Positions 8,136 through 16,030 of a stretch of DNA of 27,274 bases are shown one piece after another. Position numbers and translations under genes: made by a program. Every line of letters starts with the position of its first letter. The first letter of the stretch is position 1. This DNA comes from DASVLX01 sp035552275 (GTDB lineage: Bacteria; Actinomycetota; Actinomycetes; Mycobacteriales; Pseudonocardiaceae): NCBI GenBank assembly GCA_035552275.1, contig DASZLR010000266.1, positions 1 to 27,274 of the forward strand. Direction: 5' to 3'. The notes below the pieces were generated by a model that did not search any database, had not been told where the DNA came from, and worked only from the letters and a program-made list of their open reading frames with translations.

Positions 8136-8528
8136 ATGGCCACCAGCACCAGCTCCGCGACCTGCGCACACTGTGATCTTCCGCTGCCCGTTCGGATTGG
8201 GCGCGGTCGGCGGCGCCAGTACTGCGACGCCACCTGCCGCAGCGCCGCCCGCCGACGCCGCCACAATGCTGTCAAGGAATCCTTGACAGAAACCGCCCAT
8301 CGGGGCGCCCTTGACGTCATGGTTGAGCCAAACGCGAGCGCCGCTGCGGACGTGACACTGGACACACCACTGGATAGGGTGGCCGCCGCCCGGGAACAGG
8401 CCAGCGTGGCGGAGGCGGCGTTGCGGGCCGCTGTCGCGCGGGCCCGAGCCGCCGGACACACCTGGCAGCGGATCGGGACGGTGCTCGGCACCACCCGGCA
8501 GGCCGCCTTCGAGCGATTCGCGCACTGA
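8136..8528 (+). CDS. Small Cys-rich (CxxC...CxxxC) protein with C-terminal HTH-like helix pair
   Basis: A 130-aa hypothetical protein. C10-x2-C13 and C30-x3-C34, followed by the basic run RRRRR, look like a small zinc-ribbon or zinc-knuckle. The last 25 residues (AGHTWQRIGTVLGTTRQAAFERF) are a helix-turn-helix-like tail found at the end of many small actinobacterial proteins. ATG 8136 is preceded by GGGAG at a spacing of about 5 nt. TATTAT at 8089-8094 could serve as a -10. It is divergent from ectABCD and might be a DNA-binding protein. The function is unknown; an equally long open frame on the opposite strand has no recognisable motif. Confidence 0.7.
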   Translation: MATSTSSATCAHCDLPLPVRIGRGRRRQYCDATCRSAARRRRHNAVKESLTETAHRGALDVMVEPNASAAADVTLDTPLDRVAAAREQASVAEAALRAAVARARAAGHTWQRIGTVLGTTRQAAFERFAH

Positions 8529-8571
8529 TACACCGGCGAAACACGGTCGGCAAGAACGAGGGCTTGGCTGG

Positions 8572-9633
8572 ATGGTGCGCGGGCGATCGCCGCCCGCGGA
8601 TCGGAGCAAGCCATTGCTCGACCCGATCGAGGAACAGACCGCGCACCAGCCGGAGCCTGCCAACCCGGTCGACCCGTTCACCGGGCGCGACGAGGGTGAG
8701 CTGAACCTGCGCCACGTCGTCGTGCACGGCTACCGGCGCGCGTTCCGGATGGCCGGCCACGGACCGGTGCTGCTGTTCATCCACGGCATCGGCGACAACT
8801 CGACCACCTGGCTGGGCGTGCTGCCCAAGCTGGCGGAACGGTTCACCGTGATCGCGCCCGACCTGCTCGGGCACGGCGACTCGGACCGGCCGCGAGCGGA
8901 CTACGCCGCCGGGGCGTACGCCTGCGGGATGCGCGATCTGCTGGCCGTGCTGGACATCGACCGGGCCACCGTGATCGGGCACTCGCTCGGCGGCGGTGTG
9001 GCGATGCAGTTCGCGTACCAGTTCCCGAACCGTTGTGAGCGGCTGGTCCTGGTCGGCACCGGCGGCATCGGCCGGGAGGTGCATCCGGTGTTGCGGCTGG
9101 CCGCGATGCCCGGCGCCGAACTGCTGCTGCCGGTGGTCGCGTCGCCGCCCGCCCAGTTCGCGACCCGGCTGGTCACCCCGCTGCTGCGCGCCGCCGGCGG
9201 CTTCGGCCTTGGCTCGGACCTGCACTACGTGCTGGAGCGGTATCACTCGTTGGAGGACAGCAGCGCGCGGCTGGCGTTCCTGCGCACCCTGCGGTCGGTG
9301 GTCGACTGGCGCGGCCAGGTCGTGACCATGCTCGACCGCAGTTATCTCACCGTCGGCATTCCGACCCTGCTGATCTGGGGCGACCACGATCGGGTGGTGC
9401 CCACCGAGCAGGCCGAGCTGGCGCACGAGGCCATGCCGGGCAGCCGGTTGGTGCTGTTCGAAGGCGCCGGCCACTTCCCGCACCAGGCCGACCCCGACCG
9501 GTTCGTCACGCTGCTGACCGAGTTCCACGACGACAACCCGGCCGCCGAGTACGACCCGACAAGCTGGCGGGCACTACTGCGCGCCGGCCGGCCCGCGGCG
9601 ACCGTTCACCGGATCGTGCCCAGCGGCTCCTGA
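8572..9633 (+). CDS. Alpha/beta-fold hydrolase
   Basis: A 353-aa serine hydrolase with a cytoplasmic alpha/beta fold. Oxyanion region HGIGDNSTTW is at residues 71-80. The nucleophile elbow GHSLGG places S138 as catalytic, the acid is in WGDHD (D271 or D273), and the histidine is H301 in GAGHFPH. About 45 low-complexity residues precede the conserved core, so a later start (TTG 8614) is possible. The ATG at 8572 has a weak GAGG about 10 nt upstream. The substrate cannot be told; relatives are annotated as esterases, lipases or haloalkane-type hydrolases. It follows the 130-aa gene after 43 nt and may be co-transcribed with it. Confidence 0.88.
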   Translation: MVRGRSPPADRSKPLLDPIEEQTAHQPEPANPVDPFTGRDEGELNLRHVVVHGYRRAFRMAGHGPVLLFIHGIGDNSTTWLGVLPKLAERFTVIAPDLLGHGDSDRPRADYAAGAYACGMRDLLAVLDIDRATVIGHSLGGGVAMQFAYQFPNRCERLVLVGTGGIGREVHPVLRLAAMPGAELLLPVVASPPAQFATRLVTPLLRAAGGFGLGSDLHYVLERYHSLEDSSARLAFLRTLRSVVDWRGQVVTMLDRSYLTVGIPTLLIWGDHDRVVPTEQAELAHEAMPGSRLVLFEGAGHFPHQADPDRFVTLLTEFHDDNPAAEYDPTSWRALLRAGRPAATVHRIVPSGS

Positions 9634-9650
9634 CCACGGCTCCTGACCAC
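9624..9650 (+). repeat. 13-bp perfect tandem duplication over the hydrolase stop codon
   Basis: CGGCTCCTGACCA occurs twice in direct succession (9624-9636 and 9637-9649). The first copy contains the TGA stop of the hydrolase gene. It looks like a recent slippage duplication just past the reading frame. Confidence 0.85.
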
Positions 9651-9759
9651 ACCGCGAACTGCGGATTTGCGCCAGCAGCGAACGTCCGCCGGCCGCCCGC
9701 GAACCAGTCGCACACTGGAATGACCTGAAACGCGGTAATTCTGTAATCGAGGTAGGCGC

Positions 9760-10695
9760 ATGTCGGACCACATCAGCGTCGACGCCGAAGCTCTCGACGC
9801 CTACTCCCAAGCGGTGGTGTCGGTGGCCGAGGCGGTGACCCCGCACGTGGCCAGTGTGCGGATGCGCCAGGGCAGTGGCTCGGCGGTCGTCTTCACCGAC
9901 GACGGCTTCCTGCTCACCAACGCGCACGTGGTCAGCGGCAGCGGCAGCGGTTCGGTGACGTTCGCCGACGGCGCCGAATCCCGGTTCGACATCGTGGGCG
10001 CCGACCCCCTGGCCGATCTCGCGGTATTGCGGGCCACCAGCGGGGCGCCCACGTCCGCCGTCCTCGGCGACGCCGACAATCTGGTCGTCGGCCAACTCGT
10101 GGTCGCGGTCGGAAACCCGTTGGGGCTGGCCGGTTCCGTCACCGCCGGGGTGGTCAGCGCGCTGGGTCGGGCCGTGCCGGTCGGGTCCGGCCGGGCGGTC
10201 CGGGTGATCGAGGACGTGATCCAGACCGACGCGGCGCTCAACCCCGGCAACTCCGGCGGCGCGCTGGCCGATTCACGCGGACGAGTGGTCGGCGTCAACA
10301 CGGCCGTCGCGGGCGTCGGGCTCGGCCTGGCCATTCCGATCAACGCCACCACCCGACGGATCATCAGCACGCTCCTCGCCGAGGGCAAGGTGCGGCGGGC
10401 GTATCTGGGCATCGTCGGCGTGCCCGCGCCGCTGCCCGCGAGCGTGGTCGAGCGGACCGGACAGAAGACCGGCGTGCGGATCATGCAGGTGGTGTCCGGC
10501 GGCCCGGCCGATCGAGCCGGCCTGCACGCCGGCGACTTGGTGCTGTCGGTCGCCCGGACGCCGGTCGCCAACGCCCAGGGCATCCAACGTCAACTGTTCG
10601 CCGAGGTGATCGGGCTGCGGCTGCCGGTCACCGTGCTGCGCAACGGCGCGATGGTCGACGTCTACGCCGTACCCACCGAACTCACCGCCGAGTAA
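9760..10695 (+). CDS. HtrA/DegP-like serine protease with one PDZ domain, no signal peptide
   Basis: A 311-aa trypsin-fold protease. The catalytic triad is H56 in LLTNAHVV, D86 in DPLADLAVL and S165 in NPGNSGGAL. A PDZ domain follows at about residues 215-300 (GGPADRAGLHAGDLVLSV). Unlike classical DegP or PepD/HtrA proteins it starts directly at the protease domain and shows no signal peptide or membrane anchor, so it should act in the cytoplasm. ATG 9760 follows GAGGTAGG at a short spacing. Its partner and substrates are unknown. It converges with the FAD oxidoreductase gene, leaving a 26-nt gap. Confidence 0.92.
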   Translation: MSDHISVDAEALDAYSQAVVSVAEAVTPHVASVRMRQGSGSAVVFTDDGFLLTNAHVVSGSGSGSVTFADGAESRFDIVGADPLADLAVLRATSGAPTSAVLGDADNLVVGQLVVAVGNPLGLAGSVTAGVVSALGRAVPVGSGRAVRVIEDVIQTDAALNPGNSGGALADSRGRVVGVNTAVAGVGLGLAIPINATTRRIISTLLAEGKVRRAYLGIVGVPAPLPASVVERTGQKTGVRIMQVVSGGPADRAGLHAGDLVLSVARTPVANAQGIQRQLFAEVIGLRLPVTVLRNGAMVDVYAVPTELTAE

Positions 10696-10721
10696 CGGAA
10701 TTCGCCACCGCCTCAACACAC

Positions 10722-12173
10722 TCACCGAAGAAGAAGGTCCAGCGGCTCGGCGGTGATGCCGAAACGTTGGCGCAGGACGCGGCGGGCGGCGTGCAGGCCG
10801 GCCATGCCGTGCACGCCCGGTCCAGGCGGCGTGGCCGACGAACACAGGTACACGCCGGGCAGCGGCGTGCGGTACGGGTCCCAGCGCGGCACCGGCCGCA
10901 TCACCGTCTGCCACAGGGTCACCGCTCCCCCGGCGATGTCCCCGCCGACGTAGTTCGCGTTGTGCCGCGGGGCTTCCGCCGCCATGGTGGTGTGGCTGGC
11001 CAGAATCAGATCACGGAAGCCGGGCGCGAATCGCTCGATCTGGGCGATCACGACGCTGGTCACGTCCTGAGTCGAGCCCTGCGGCACATGGGCATACGAA
11101 TACAGCGTGTGCTGCCCGGCGGGCGCACGGGTCGGATCGACCACGCCGGGCTGGACAATCAATACATATGGCCGCTCGGCGTGTCGACCGTTCGCGACGT
11201 CCCGTTCCGCCGCCACCGCCTCGGGCCGAGTGCCGACCAGATGCAGCGTGCCGGCCCGATCGCAGCCCGGCGCGGCCCAGGGCACCGGACCGGACAGCGC
11301 GAAATCAACCTTGCAGGCGGCGCCACCGTAGCGAAACCGCCGCAGCCAGCGGGCATATCCGGCCGGCAGCCGGTCATCGGCGATACGCAGCAGTCCGGCC
11401 GGGGCGAGGTCCAGCAGCACCGCCCGCGCCGAGGGCAGTTCGGCCAGCGAGTCGATCCGGCGGCCGGTGTGCACCCGACCACCGCGGCGCGTCACATCGG
11501 CCACCATGGCATCCACAATGGACTGGCTGCCGCCGCGCGGAATCGGCCAGCCGACCGCGTGCGCCAAGGTGGCCAACACCAGCCCGGCGCCGGCCGGGAT
11601 CAGCGCACGCGGCGGGGCGATGGCGTGCGCGGCGACTCCGGTCAGCATCGCCGGAGCCACCGAATCTCGGAACCGCCGGCCCCACAACGGAGTTCCCTGC
11701 TCCACCAGCCGCCCCGCCAGTCGGAGCGCGACACCCCAGGCCGGCGGCGGACCGCGCAGGTCGGACTGCGTCAGGCCGACCACCTCAGTCCAGCGCGTGA
11801 CCAGCGGTCCGAGCAGCGACCGCCACGCCGGCCCGTCCCGACCGAGGCCGTCGACCGTCCGGTCCAGGTCCTGCCACGCGACGCCGGCCCGTCCGCCGTC
11901 CAGCGGATGCGCGTACGCGGCCTCCGGTCGCAGCATCTCGACGCCGTGGGCGGCCAGGTCGAAAGCGCGGAAGAACGGCGAAGCCAGTCCCAGCGGGTGC
12001 GCGGCCGAGCAGACATCGTGCCGGAAACCGGGCAGCGTCAGTTCCGCTGTCCGCGCGCCGCCACCGATGGTCGACTCCGCCTCGAAAACCTCGACCGCCA
12101 GCCCGGCTCGGGCCAGGATGACCGCCGCCGCCAACCCGTTCGGTCCGGCGCCGACTACGACCGCGTCGCTCAG
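10722..12173 (-). CDS. FAD-dependent oxidoreductase, phytoene-desaturase (CrtI)-like, apparently CTG start
   Basis: About 483 aa, amino-oxidase/CrtI fold. The FAD-binding motif VVVGAGPNGLAAAVILARAGL sits at residues 5-25 only if translation begins at CTG 12173; the first standard start in the frame, TTG 12134, would cut this motif in half. CTG 12173 overlaps the stop of the upstream gene as CTGA, the same geometry as ATGA coupling. AAGG lies about 10 nt upstream. The second conserved part is at the C-terminus, LPGVYLCSSATPPGPGVHGMAGLHAA, typical of the family's FAD/substrate end. The substrate is unknown; no other carotenoid genes are near. It is probably co-transcribed with the LapA-like gene. 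Confidence 0.88.
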   Translation of the reverse strand: MSDAVVVGAGPNGLAAAVILARAGLAVEVFEAESTIGGGARTAELTLPGFRHDVCSAAHPLGLASPFFRAFDLAAHGVEMLRPEAAYAHPLDGGRAGVAWQDLDRTVDGLGRDGPAWRSLLGPLVTRWTEVVGLTQSDLRGPPPAWGVALRLAGRLVEQGTPLWGRRFRDSVAPAMLTGVAAHAIAPPRALIPAGAGLVLATLAHAVGWPIPRGGSQSIVDAMVADVTRRGGRVHTGRRIDSLAELPSARAVLLDLAPAGLLRIADDRLPAGYARWLRRFRYGGAACKVDFALSGPVPWAAPGCDRAGTLHLVGTRPEAVAAERDVANGRHAERPYVLIVQPGVVDPTRAPAGQHTLYSYAHVPQGSTQDVTSVVIAQIERFAPGFRDLILASHTTMAAEAPRHNANYVGGDIAGGAVTLWQTVMRPVPRWDPYRTPLPGVYLCSSATPPGPGVHGMAGLHAARRVLRQRFGITAEPLDLLLR

Positions 12174-12544
12174 TGCTGCTTGGCCTTTTTCGAGGCGATG
12201 GTCCGGCGCTGCTTGCCGGTATGCCGACGCAGTTGCAGGATGCGCGCGGTGCCGACCAGCGAGACCAACAGCGCGCCGGCGACCGCGGCCAGCAGCATCG
12301 CCACGCCCAGCGGCAATGTCCCGCCGGCGCCGAGGAAGCTCACGGTGGCGTTGGCCAGGTTCTGCAAGATGAAGATCAGCAGGAAGACCAGCACGATCAC
12401 CGCGACGATGATCGCGACCCAGGTGCCGCTGATCCGGGTATGCCGAACCGAAGCCGGACTGGGCCGAGTCTGCGGAACGTCCACCTTCGGCGCATCGGTC
12501 TGCGGAGTGTCGGTGTGCGGGTGTTCGTCTGGTGACGTGCTCAC
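12170..12544 (-). CDS. LapA/DUF1049-like two-helix membrane protein
   Basis: A 124-aa protein from GTG 12544. A polar, Asp/Thr/Pro-rich N-terminus of about 35 residues is followed by a first membrane helix (WVAIIVAVIVLVFLLIFILQ). A short loop with NATVSFLGAGGTLPLGVAM leads into a second helix (LLAAVAGALLVSLVG), and the protein ends in a basic tail. The NxxxxxVSFL...LPLG...L pattern between the helices is the LapA domain (PF06305), a family in the cytoplasmic membrane of poorly defined role. An in-frame ATG at 12598 would add 18 residues; GTG 12544 is preferred because the conserved part lies downstream. Its stop overlaps the CTG of the FAD oxidoreductase. Confidence 0.75.
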   Translation of the reverse strand: MSTSPDEHPHTDTPQTDAPKVDVPQTRPSPASVRHTRISGTWVAIIVAVIVLVFLLIFILQNLANATVSFLGAGGTLPLGVAMLLAAVAGALLVSLVGTARILQLRRHTGKQRRTIASKKAKQH

Positions 12545-12683
12545 AACATCCAGTATCGCCGCCCAGGGTCGGTTTCGCATGGCGGCGGCACGACTCATTT
12601 ACCTGGTCTCAGCGCAGTTTTGCCTGGTATCGGCGCGGCCCGACCAACCACCCGAGACCGGTCATTACGGCCCGGGTAGTTAG

Positions 12684-12932
12684 GGTGCCGCCGGTGAGCA
12701 CGTCGCGATCCGTGTCTCCGAGGACGAGACCCGGCTCCGAGCCACCATCACCAAGCTGAAGAAGACCATCGCGAACAAGAACACCGAATTGGCCCAACGG
12801 CGAGCGGATGTTCCGGCGCTGGTCCGTGTGGTCAACCAGCTCACCCTGGAAAACCAGCAACTCCGTCAGGAACTCGCGCAGTCGGGCGGCACCATCGTGC
12901 CGTTTCCCAGCCGACCTGCCCGGCGGCGGTGA
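12684..12932 (+). pseudogene. Start-less coiled-coil protein fragment
   Basis: The frame is open for 82 codons after a TAG at 12681 and ends at TGA 12930-12932. It has no ATG, GTG or TTG before its middle. The translation is strongly gene-like: an Arg/Lys/Glu heptad region (ETRLRATITKLKKTIANK, then ALVRVVNQLTLENQQLRQEL) typical of a coiled coil, and a basic tail. The pattern resembles accessory proteins found beside actinobacterial integrases and transposases (DUF6262-like), but that is only an impression. It looks like the 3' remnant of a gene truncated at its 5' side and marks the left edge of the accessory region. Confidence 0.55.
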
Positions 12933-12962
12933 CGCGGCACCGCCCGATCAACGAGCATGAGA

Positions 12963-12998
12963 GCCGCCGGAACCGGATGATATGCCGGTTCCGGCGGC
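12963..12998. terminator. Strong bidirectional hairpin terminator
   Basis: GCCGCCGGAACCGG (12963-12976) pairs perfectly with its reverse complement at 12985-12998 around an 8-nt loop. It sits between the coiled-coil remnant (plus) and the AbiTii-region genes (minus), so it can end transcripts from either side. Confidence 0.8.
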
Positions 12999-13014
12999 CT
13001 CCTGCCGGGAGAAC

Positions 13015-13518
13015 TCAAAAAGGCAACTGGAGGTGTTCGATCGCCGTCCTCGCCCATTCCTGGGCACCCGCGCCCGCACCAGCCACTGCGCCGGCGGCTA
13101 CGGGAGCAAGTAGGTGCTTCATCGCTGCGAGCGCGCGTCGGATCTTGCCCTGGTTCGGCTCGGGCTGGGTGACCTCGGCCAGCACCTCCTTCGCGGCCTC
13201 CACCGCGTCTTCCTGGTCGCGTTCCGGCAGGCCCGCCATCGACAACTGTTCCAACGTTTTCGCCACGGCCTGGGCGATGGGCTCGAATCCCGAGGCGATC
13301 TGCTCCGTGTCGGCCTGACTCTGATCCACATCTCGATTGCCCCAGGCCAGCCGAGCATCGTTGGCATCGCCCTGGATCACCGGACCGTTGAAGATGGTGG
13401 TTCCCGGCGTCGGCCCGTCAGCATTCACCGGCACTCGGATCGAGTGCTGGTCGAAGGAATCTTGGATCTCCTTCATCATCTGCGCGATGACATCGTGATG
13501 GATCTCGAACCCGGCCAT
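13015..13518 (-). CDS. Possible separate 167-aa product of the AbiTii locus (internal start)
   Basis: From ATG 13518, which has GAAGGGA about 8 nt upstream, a 167-residue protein can be read independently of the frameshift. It starts MAGFEIHHDVIAQMMKEIQ, then has a short beta-like segment (TTIFNGPVIQGDANDARLAWGN). It ends in a helical part with a Gly/Ala-rich stretch (APVAAGAVAGAGAGAQEW) that may be a membrane-interacting helix. The same C-terminal type accompanies or is fused to AbiTii domains in other actinomycetes, as I remember the family. Its own ribosome site suggests it may survive as a separate gene. Alternatively it is only the tail of a fused AbiTii protein. Confidence 0.5.
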   Translation of the reverse strand: MAGFEIHHDVIAQMMKEIQDSFDQHSIRVPVNADGPTPGTTIFNGPVIQGDANDARLAWGNRDVDQSQADTEQIASGFEPIAQAVAKTLEQLSMAGLPERDQEDAVEAAKEVLAEVTQPEPNQGKIRRALAAMKHLLAPVAAGAVAGAGAGAQEWARTAIEHLQLPF

Positions 13519-14173
13519 CGAGCGATTCCCTTCGGATTCACCTTGCGAAACCCTTCGGCCACTTTGAGTGACAAGCGCAGAGGACCGCTCCGGCACCTCA
13601 TCAACCTGCGGCACCAAGGCCCTTACCTCAGCAACCAGCTCGGCCAAGACCCCGCGCGCGCGGACGAGAAGACCTTGGATCGCTGCGTTGGGCACCGGCC
13701 AGTAGACCGTGGTCACGCGACTGTTCGGCGCTGCGTTGTACTTGTTCAGCATGTCCGTGATGAACCGAGACCAATACGGGACCCACCGTGTGTTCCCGCA
13801 CGTCCTGACTGGCCAGTGCCTCCAGCATGCCAACGCCGTCGCTCAGCGTGGCATCCTCCAGCTCGAACTTTTTGGTGATGATCTCGTAGAACCCCTGAGG
13901 AAAGACCGACCTGTCAATACGCTGAGTAATCCCGTTGAAGCCGCCGAGGTTGGTGATCATGGCCATGAGCGGCGACGAGATGTGACGATAGGATGGCAGG
14001 TCGTTCGCGCCGACGTATCCGCCGAGTTCAGCCTGGGCCCAGTCGAGGAGCCTCGTGGTCTCAGATCGGCGGCCGAGCATGAGGCATTGCTGCAGGATCG
14101 ACGACAGCGACACCGCAGGGTTGTTAACACCCGCCTGAATCTGGGCGAAGAGACCTTCCGGCCATTGAGTCAC
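13015..14173 (-). pseudogene. AbiTii-domain protein, frameshifted
   Basis: The 5' part reads from GTG 14173 (or GTG 14194) with WPEGLFAQIQAGVNN, SLSSILQQCLMLGRRS, LDWAQAELGGY and DLPSYRHISSPL, the N-terminal half of the AbiTii family (abortive-infection associated). Between about 13770 and 13800 the homology leaves this frame. It resumes one base on (YWSRFITDMLNKYN, VYWPVPNAAIQGLLVRARGVLAELVAEVRA), which is the rest of AbiTii. After the break the first frame ends in nonsense at 13628. A one-base indel explains this. Without it the protein would have about 385 aa including the C-terminal module at 13015-13518, which follows in the same frame with no stop. It could be a dead gene, a sequencing error or, less likely, programmed frameshifting. 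Confidence 0.7.
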
Positions 14174-14222
14174 ATCAACAATTCTCGCATTCACTCCGCG
14201 AGCGAAACATCGACACGCCGAC

Positions 14223-15437
14223 TTGACAGAGAAGCGGATGGAGCGCGGCAAACAGCCGCTGGGTGACGTTCGGGTGCTGCGCAACCTGGCCGACGCGCTG
14301 AGGATTCCCCCGGTTCTACTCAGTCTGGCGGACACACCCGCACGGTCCGTGCCGGTACCGCGACCCGCCGCTAGGGTCAGGTGCATCCTGGCGTCGGACG
14401 AGGAGAGCGACCCGATGCGTCGTCGCACGATGCTCGCGGGACTGACCGGCCTCGCCGGCCGCGGTTCTCGGCACGCCGTCCCTGCGACGACCCACCGGTG
14501 ATCCCGTCGGCGCGTTGGAAACAACGCTGCTCGACCCGCCCTCGGCCGCCGGCATCCCAGTCGCTGTGTCGCACCTGCGCCGGGAGGTGTCCGCCGCGCG
14601 GGCGGTGTTCCAGCACGGCCGCTACACCGACGTCGCCGCCGCGCTACCCGGCCTACTGTCCACCGCGATCGCCACCCACGCCGAAAGCGATGGCGACGAG
14701 GACACCGCCGCCGGCGGGCAGCTCGCCGACCTCTACACCCTCGCGTCGGAGCTGATGGTCAAACTCGGCCACGATCACCTGGCCTGGACCACCGCCGACC
14801 GCGCATTGCAGACCGCCTACCGCAGCGGCGACATCCTCACCCAAGCCGCCGCCCGCCGAGCCTCAGCGATCGTCCTCCGCCGCGCCGACCGCGCCGACAC
14901 CGCCCAGCGCCTCGTCATCGACACCGCCGCCGCCCTACAACCGGACCTGCGTCGCGGACCGGAATACCTCTCGGTGTACGGGTCGCTGCTGTCCACCGCC
15001 GCCTACACCGCCGCCGTCGACGGCGACCGGGACACCGCCCGCACCCTGATCGGCGAAGCCGTCGACGCGACGCGGACGGCAATCACCGGTTCACCGCGTT
15101 CGGCCCGACCGCGGTTGGCGTGTATCGGATCAACATCGCCCGCGTCCTCGGCGACTACGGCGCCGCGATCGACGCCGCCCGCCGGATCAACCCGGTCAGC
15201 ATCCCCCTCGCCGAGCAGCGAGCACGCTACTGGTCCAACATCGCCCGGTCCTTTCACCAATGGGGCAAAGCCCAACAGTGCTACCGGGCACTCCTGGCCG
15301 CCGAACACGCAGCACCCGACGAGGTCCGCTACCGCAAACCGATCCAACAGATCACCGCCAACCTGCTGTGCCATCCGGCCGCGCACACGCTGCCCGGCCT
15401 CCGCGCCTTCGCCGCCCGCACCGGCACACCCACATAA
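14223..15437 (+). pseudogene. XRE-HTH/TPR regulator, N-terminally truncated with two frameshifts
   Basis: Three frames together spell one actinobacterial regulator. The first part (from about 14223) reads MERGKQPLGDVRVLRNLADALRIPP, the end of an XRE helix-turn-helix, through RRRTMLAGLTGLAG. A shift near 14460 is needed to continue in VLGTPSLRRPTGDPVGALETTLLDPP and the TPR-like helical region (14515 on). A second shift near 15070 is needed to continue into NHRFTAFGPTAVGVYRINIARV and on to the stop at 15435-15437. The first part of the HTH is missing; upstream sequence is that of the divergent AbiTii gene's leader. With two indels and a lost DNA-binding start it should be non-functional. Confidence 0.75.
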
Positions 15438-15511
15438 GTCGGACCACTCACCGCGCGATCATCCTCGTACGATCATGAGGGCAGGTCGGCTCGCGAAGAG
15501 AAGTGGTGTTC

Positions 15512-16030
15512 ATGCCGTTGGACCCGAACCAGCACCAGGGCCTGTTCGGTGAGGCGTTCATTCGGGTCCTGGCGGCCGCGGCCGGCCTGACGGTGGCCAG
15601 GACCGACCCCGATGTCACCGGCGACGACTTCACCCTGGGCTACAAGGGCCCACTGCTGGGGATCCGCCATCCCAAGTTCGAAGTCCAGGTGAAGTCCTGG
15701 CGCCACTCCAACGCGAAACGCGATGACGAGTTCTGGCGCTACCGGATGGAGCGGAAGCATTTCAACGAGCTGGCCGGGGACGATTTCATGCTGCCCCGGT
15801 TCCTGTTCCTGGTGATCGTCCCGGACCACTGGCCGGAATACACCACCAGCGATCCGGGCTCTCTCCTCGTTCGGCACTGCGCCTACTGGGTTTCGCTGGT
15901 GGACCGGCAACGGGTCGACGAGGATCTGCCGGGCCGGGTTCCGGTGTCCGTGCCGGTGCGCAACGTGCTGGCCACCGACACTCTGTTGAGCCTGATAGCG
16001 GACGCCGCGCGACGTAAGGTGGGCTCGTGA
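15512..16030 (+). CDS. DUF4365-like protein, possible PD-(D/E)xK nuclease fold
   Basis: A 172-aa soluble protein. NQHQGLFGEAFIRVLAAAAGL at the N-terminus, DDF at 38-40 and FEVQVKSW at 56-63 fit the DUF4365 pattern. In it an acidic residue followed by (Q/E)xK suggests a restriction-endonuclease-like core; Q59 and K61 would be the xK pair. Two GTG codons just upstream (15503, 15506) are alternative starts; ribosome-site evidence (GAAGAG at 15495-15500) is weak for all of them. Its TGA overlaps the next gene as GTGA, so the two are translated together. Neighbouring drmAB suggests a defence role. Nuclease activity is an inference from the motif alone. Confidence 0.7.
   Translation: MPLDPNQHQGLFGEAFIRVLAAAAGLTVARTDPDVTGDDFTLGYKGPLLGIRHPKFEVQVKSWRHSNAKRDDEFWRYRMERKHFNELAGDDFMLPRFLFLVIVPDHWPEYTTSDPGSLLVRHCAYWVSLVDRQRVDEDLPGRVPVSVPVRNVLATDTLLSLIADAARRKVGS

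Noticed and set aside
8063..8614. Minus-strand open frames of 183-196 aa over the 130-aa gene
   Set aside because: No motif, while the plus-strand protein has a Cys knuckle, an HTH-like tail and a ribosome site.
10767..12683. 638-aa plus-strand open frame
   Set aside because: Antisense to the FAD oxidoreductase and LapA-like genes, low-complexity Arg/Gln/Gly protein without motifs.
12599..12860. 83-aa minus-strand frame (12609-12860)
   Set aside because: Antisense to the coiled-coil fragment, which has the better protein-like composition.
13628..14524. 298-aa minus-strand frame as a complete gene
   Set aside because: Residues before about GTG 14194 are Arg/Ser-rich noise over the facing pseudogene, and the tail after about 13790 is out-of-frame nonsense; only the middle is AbiTii.
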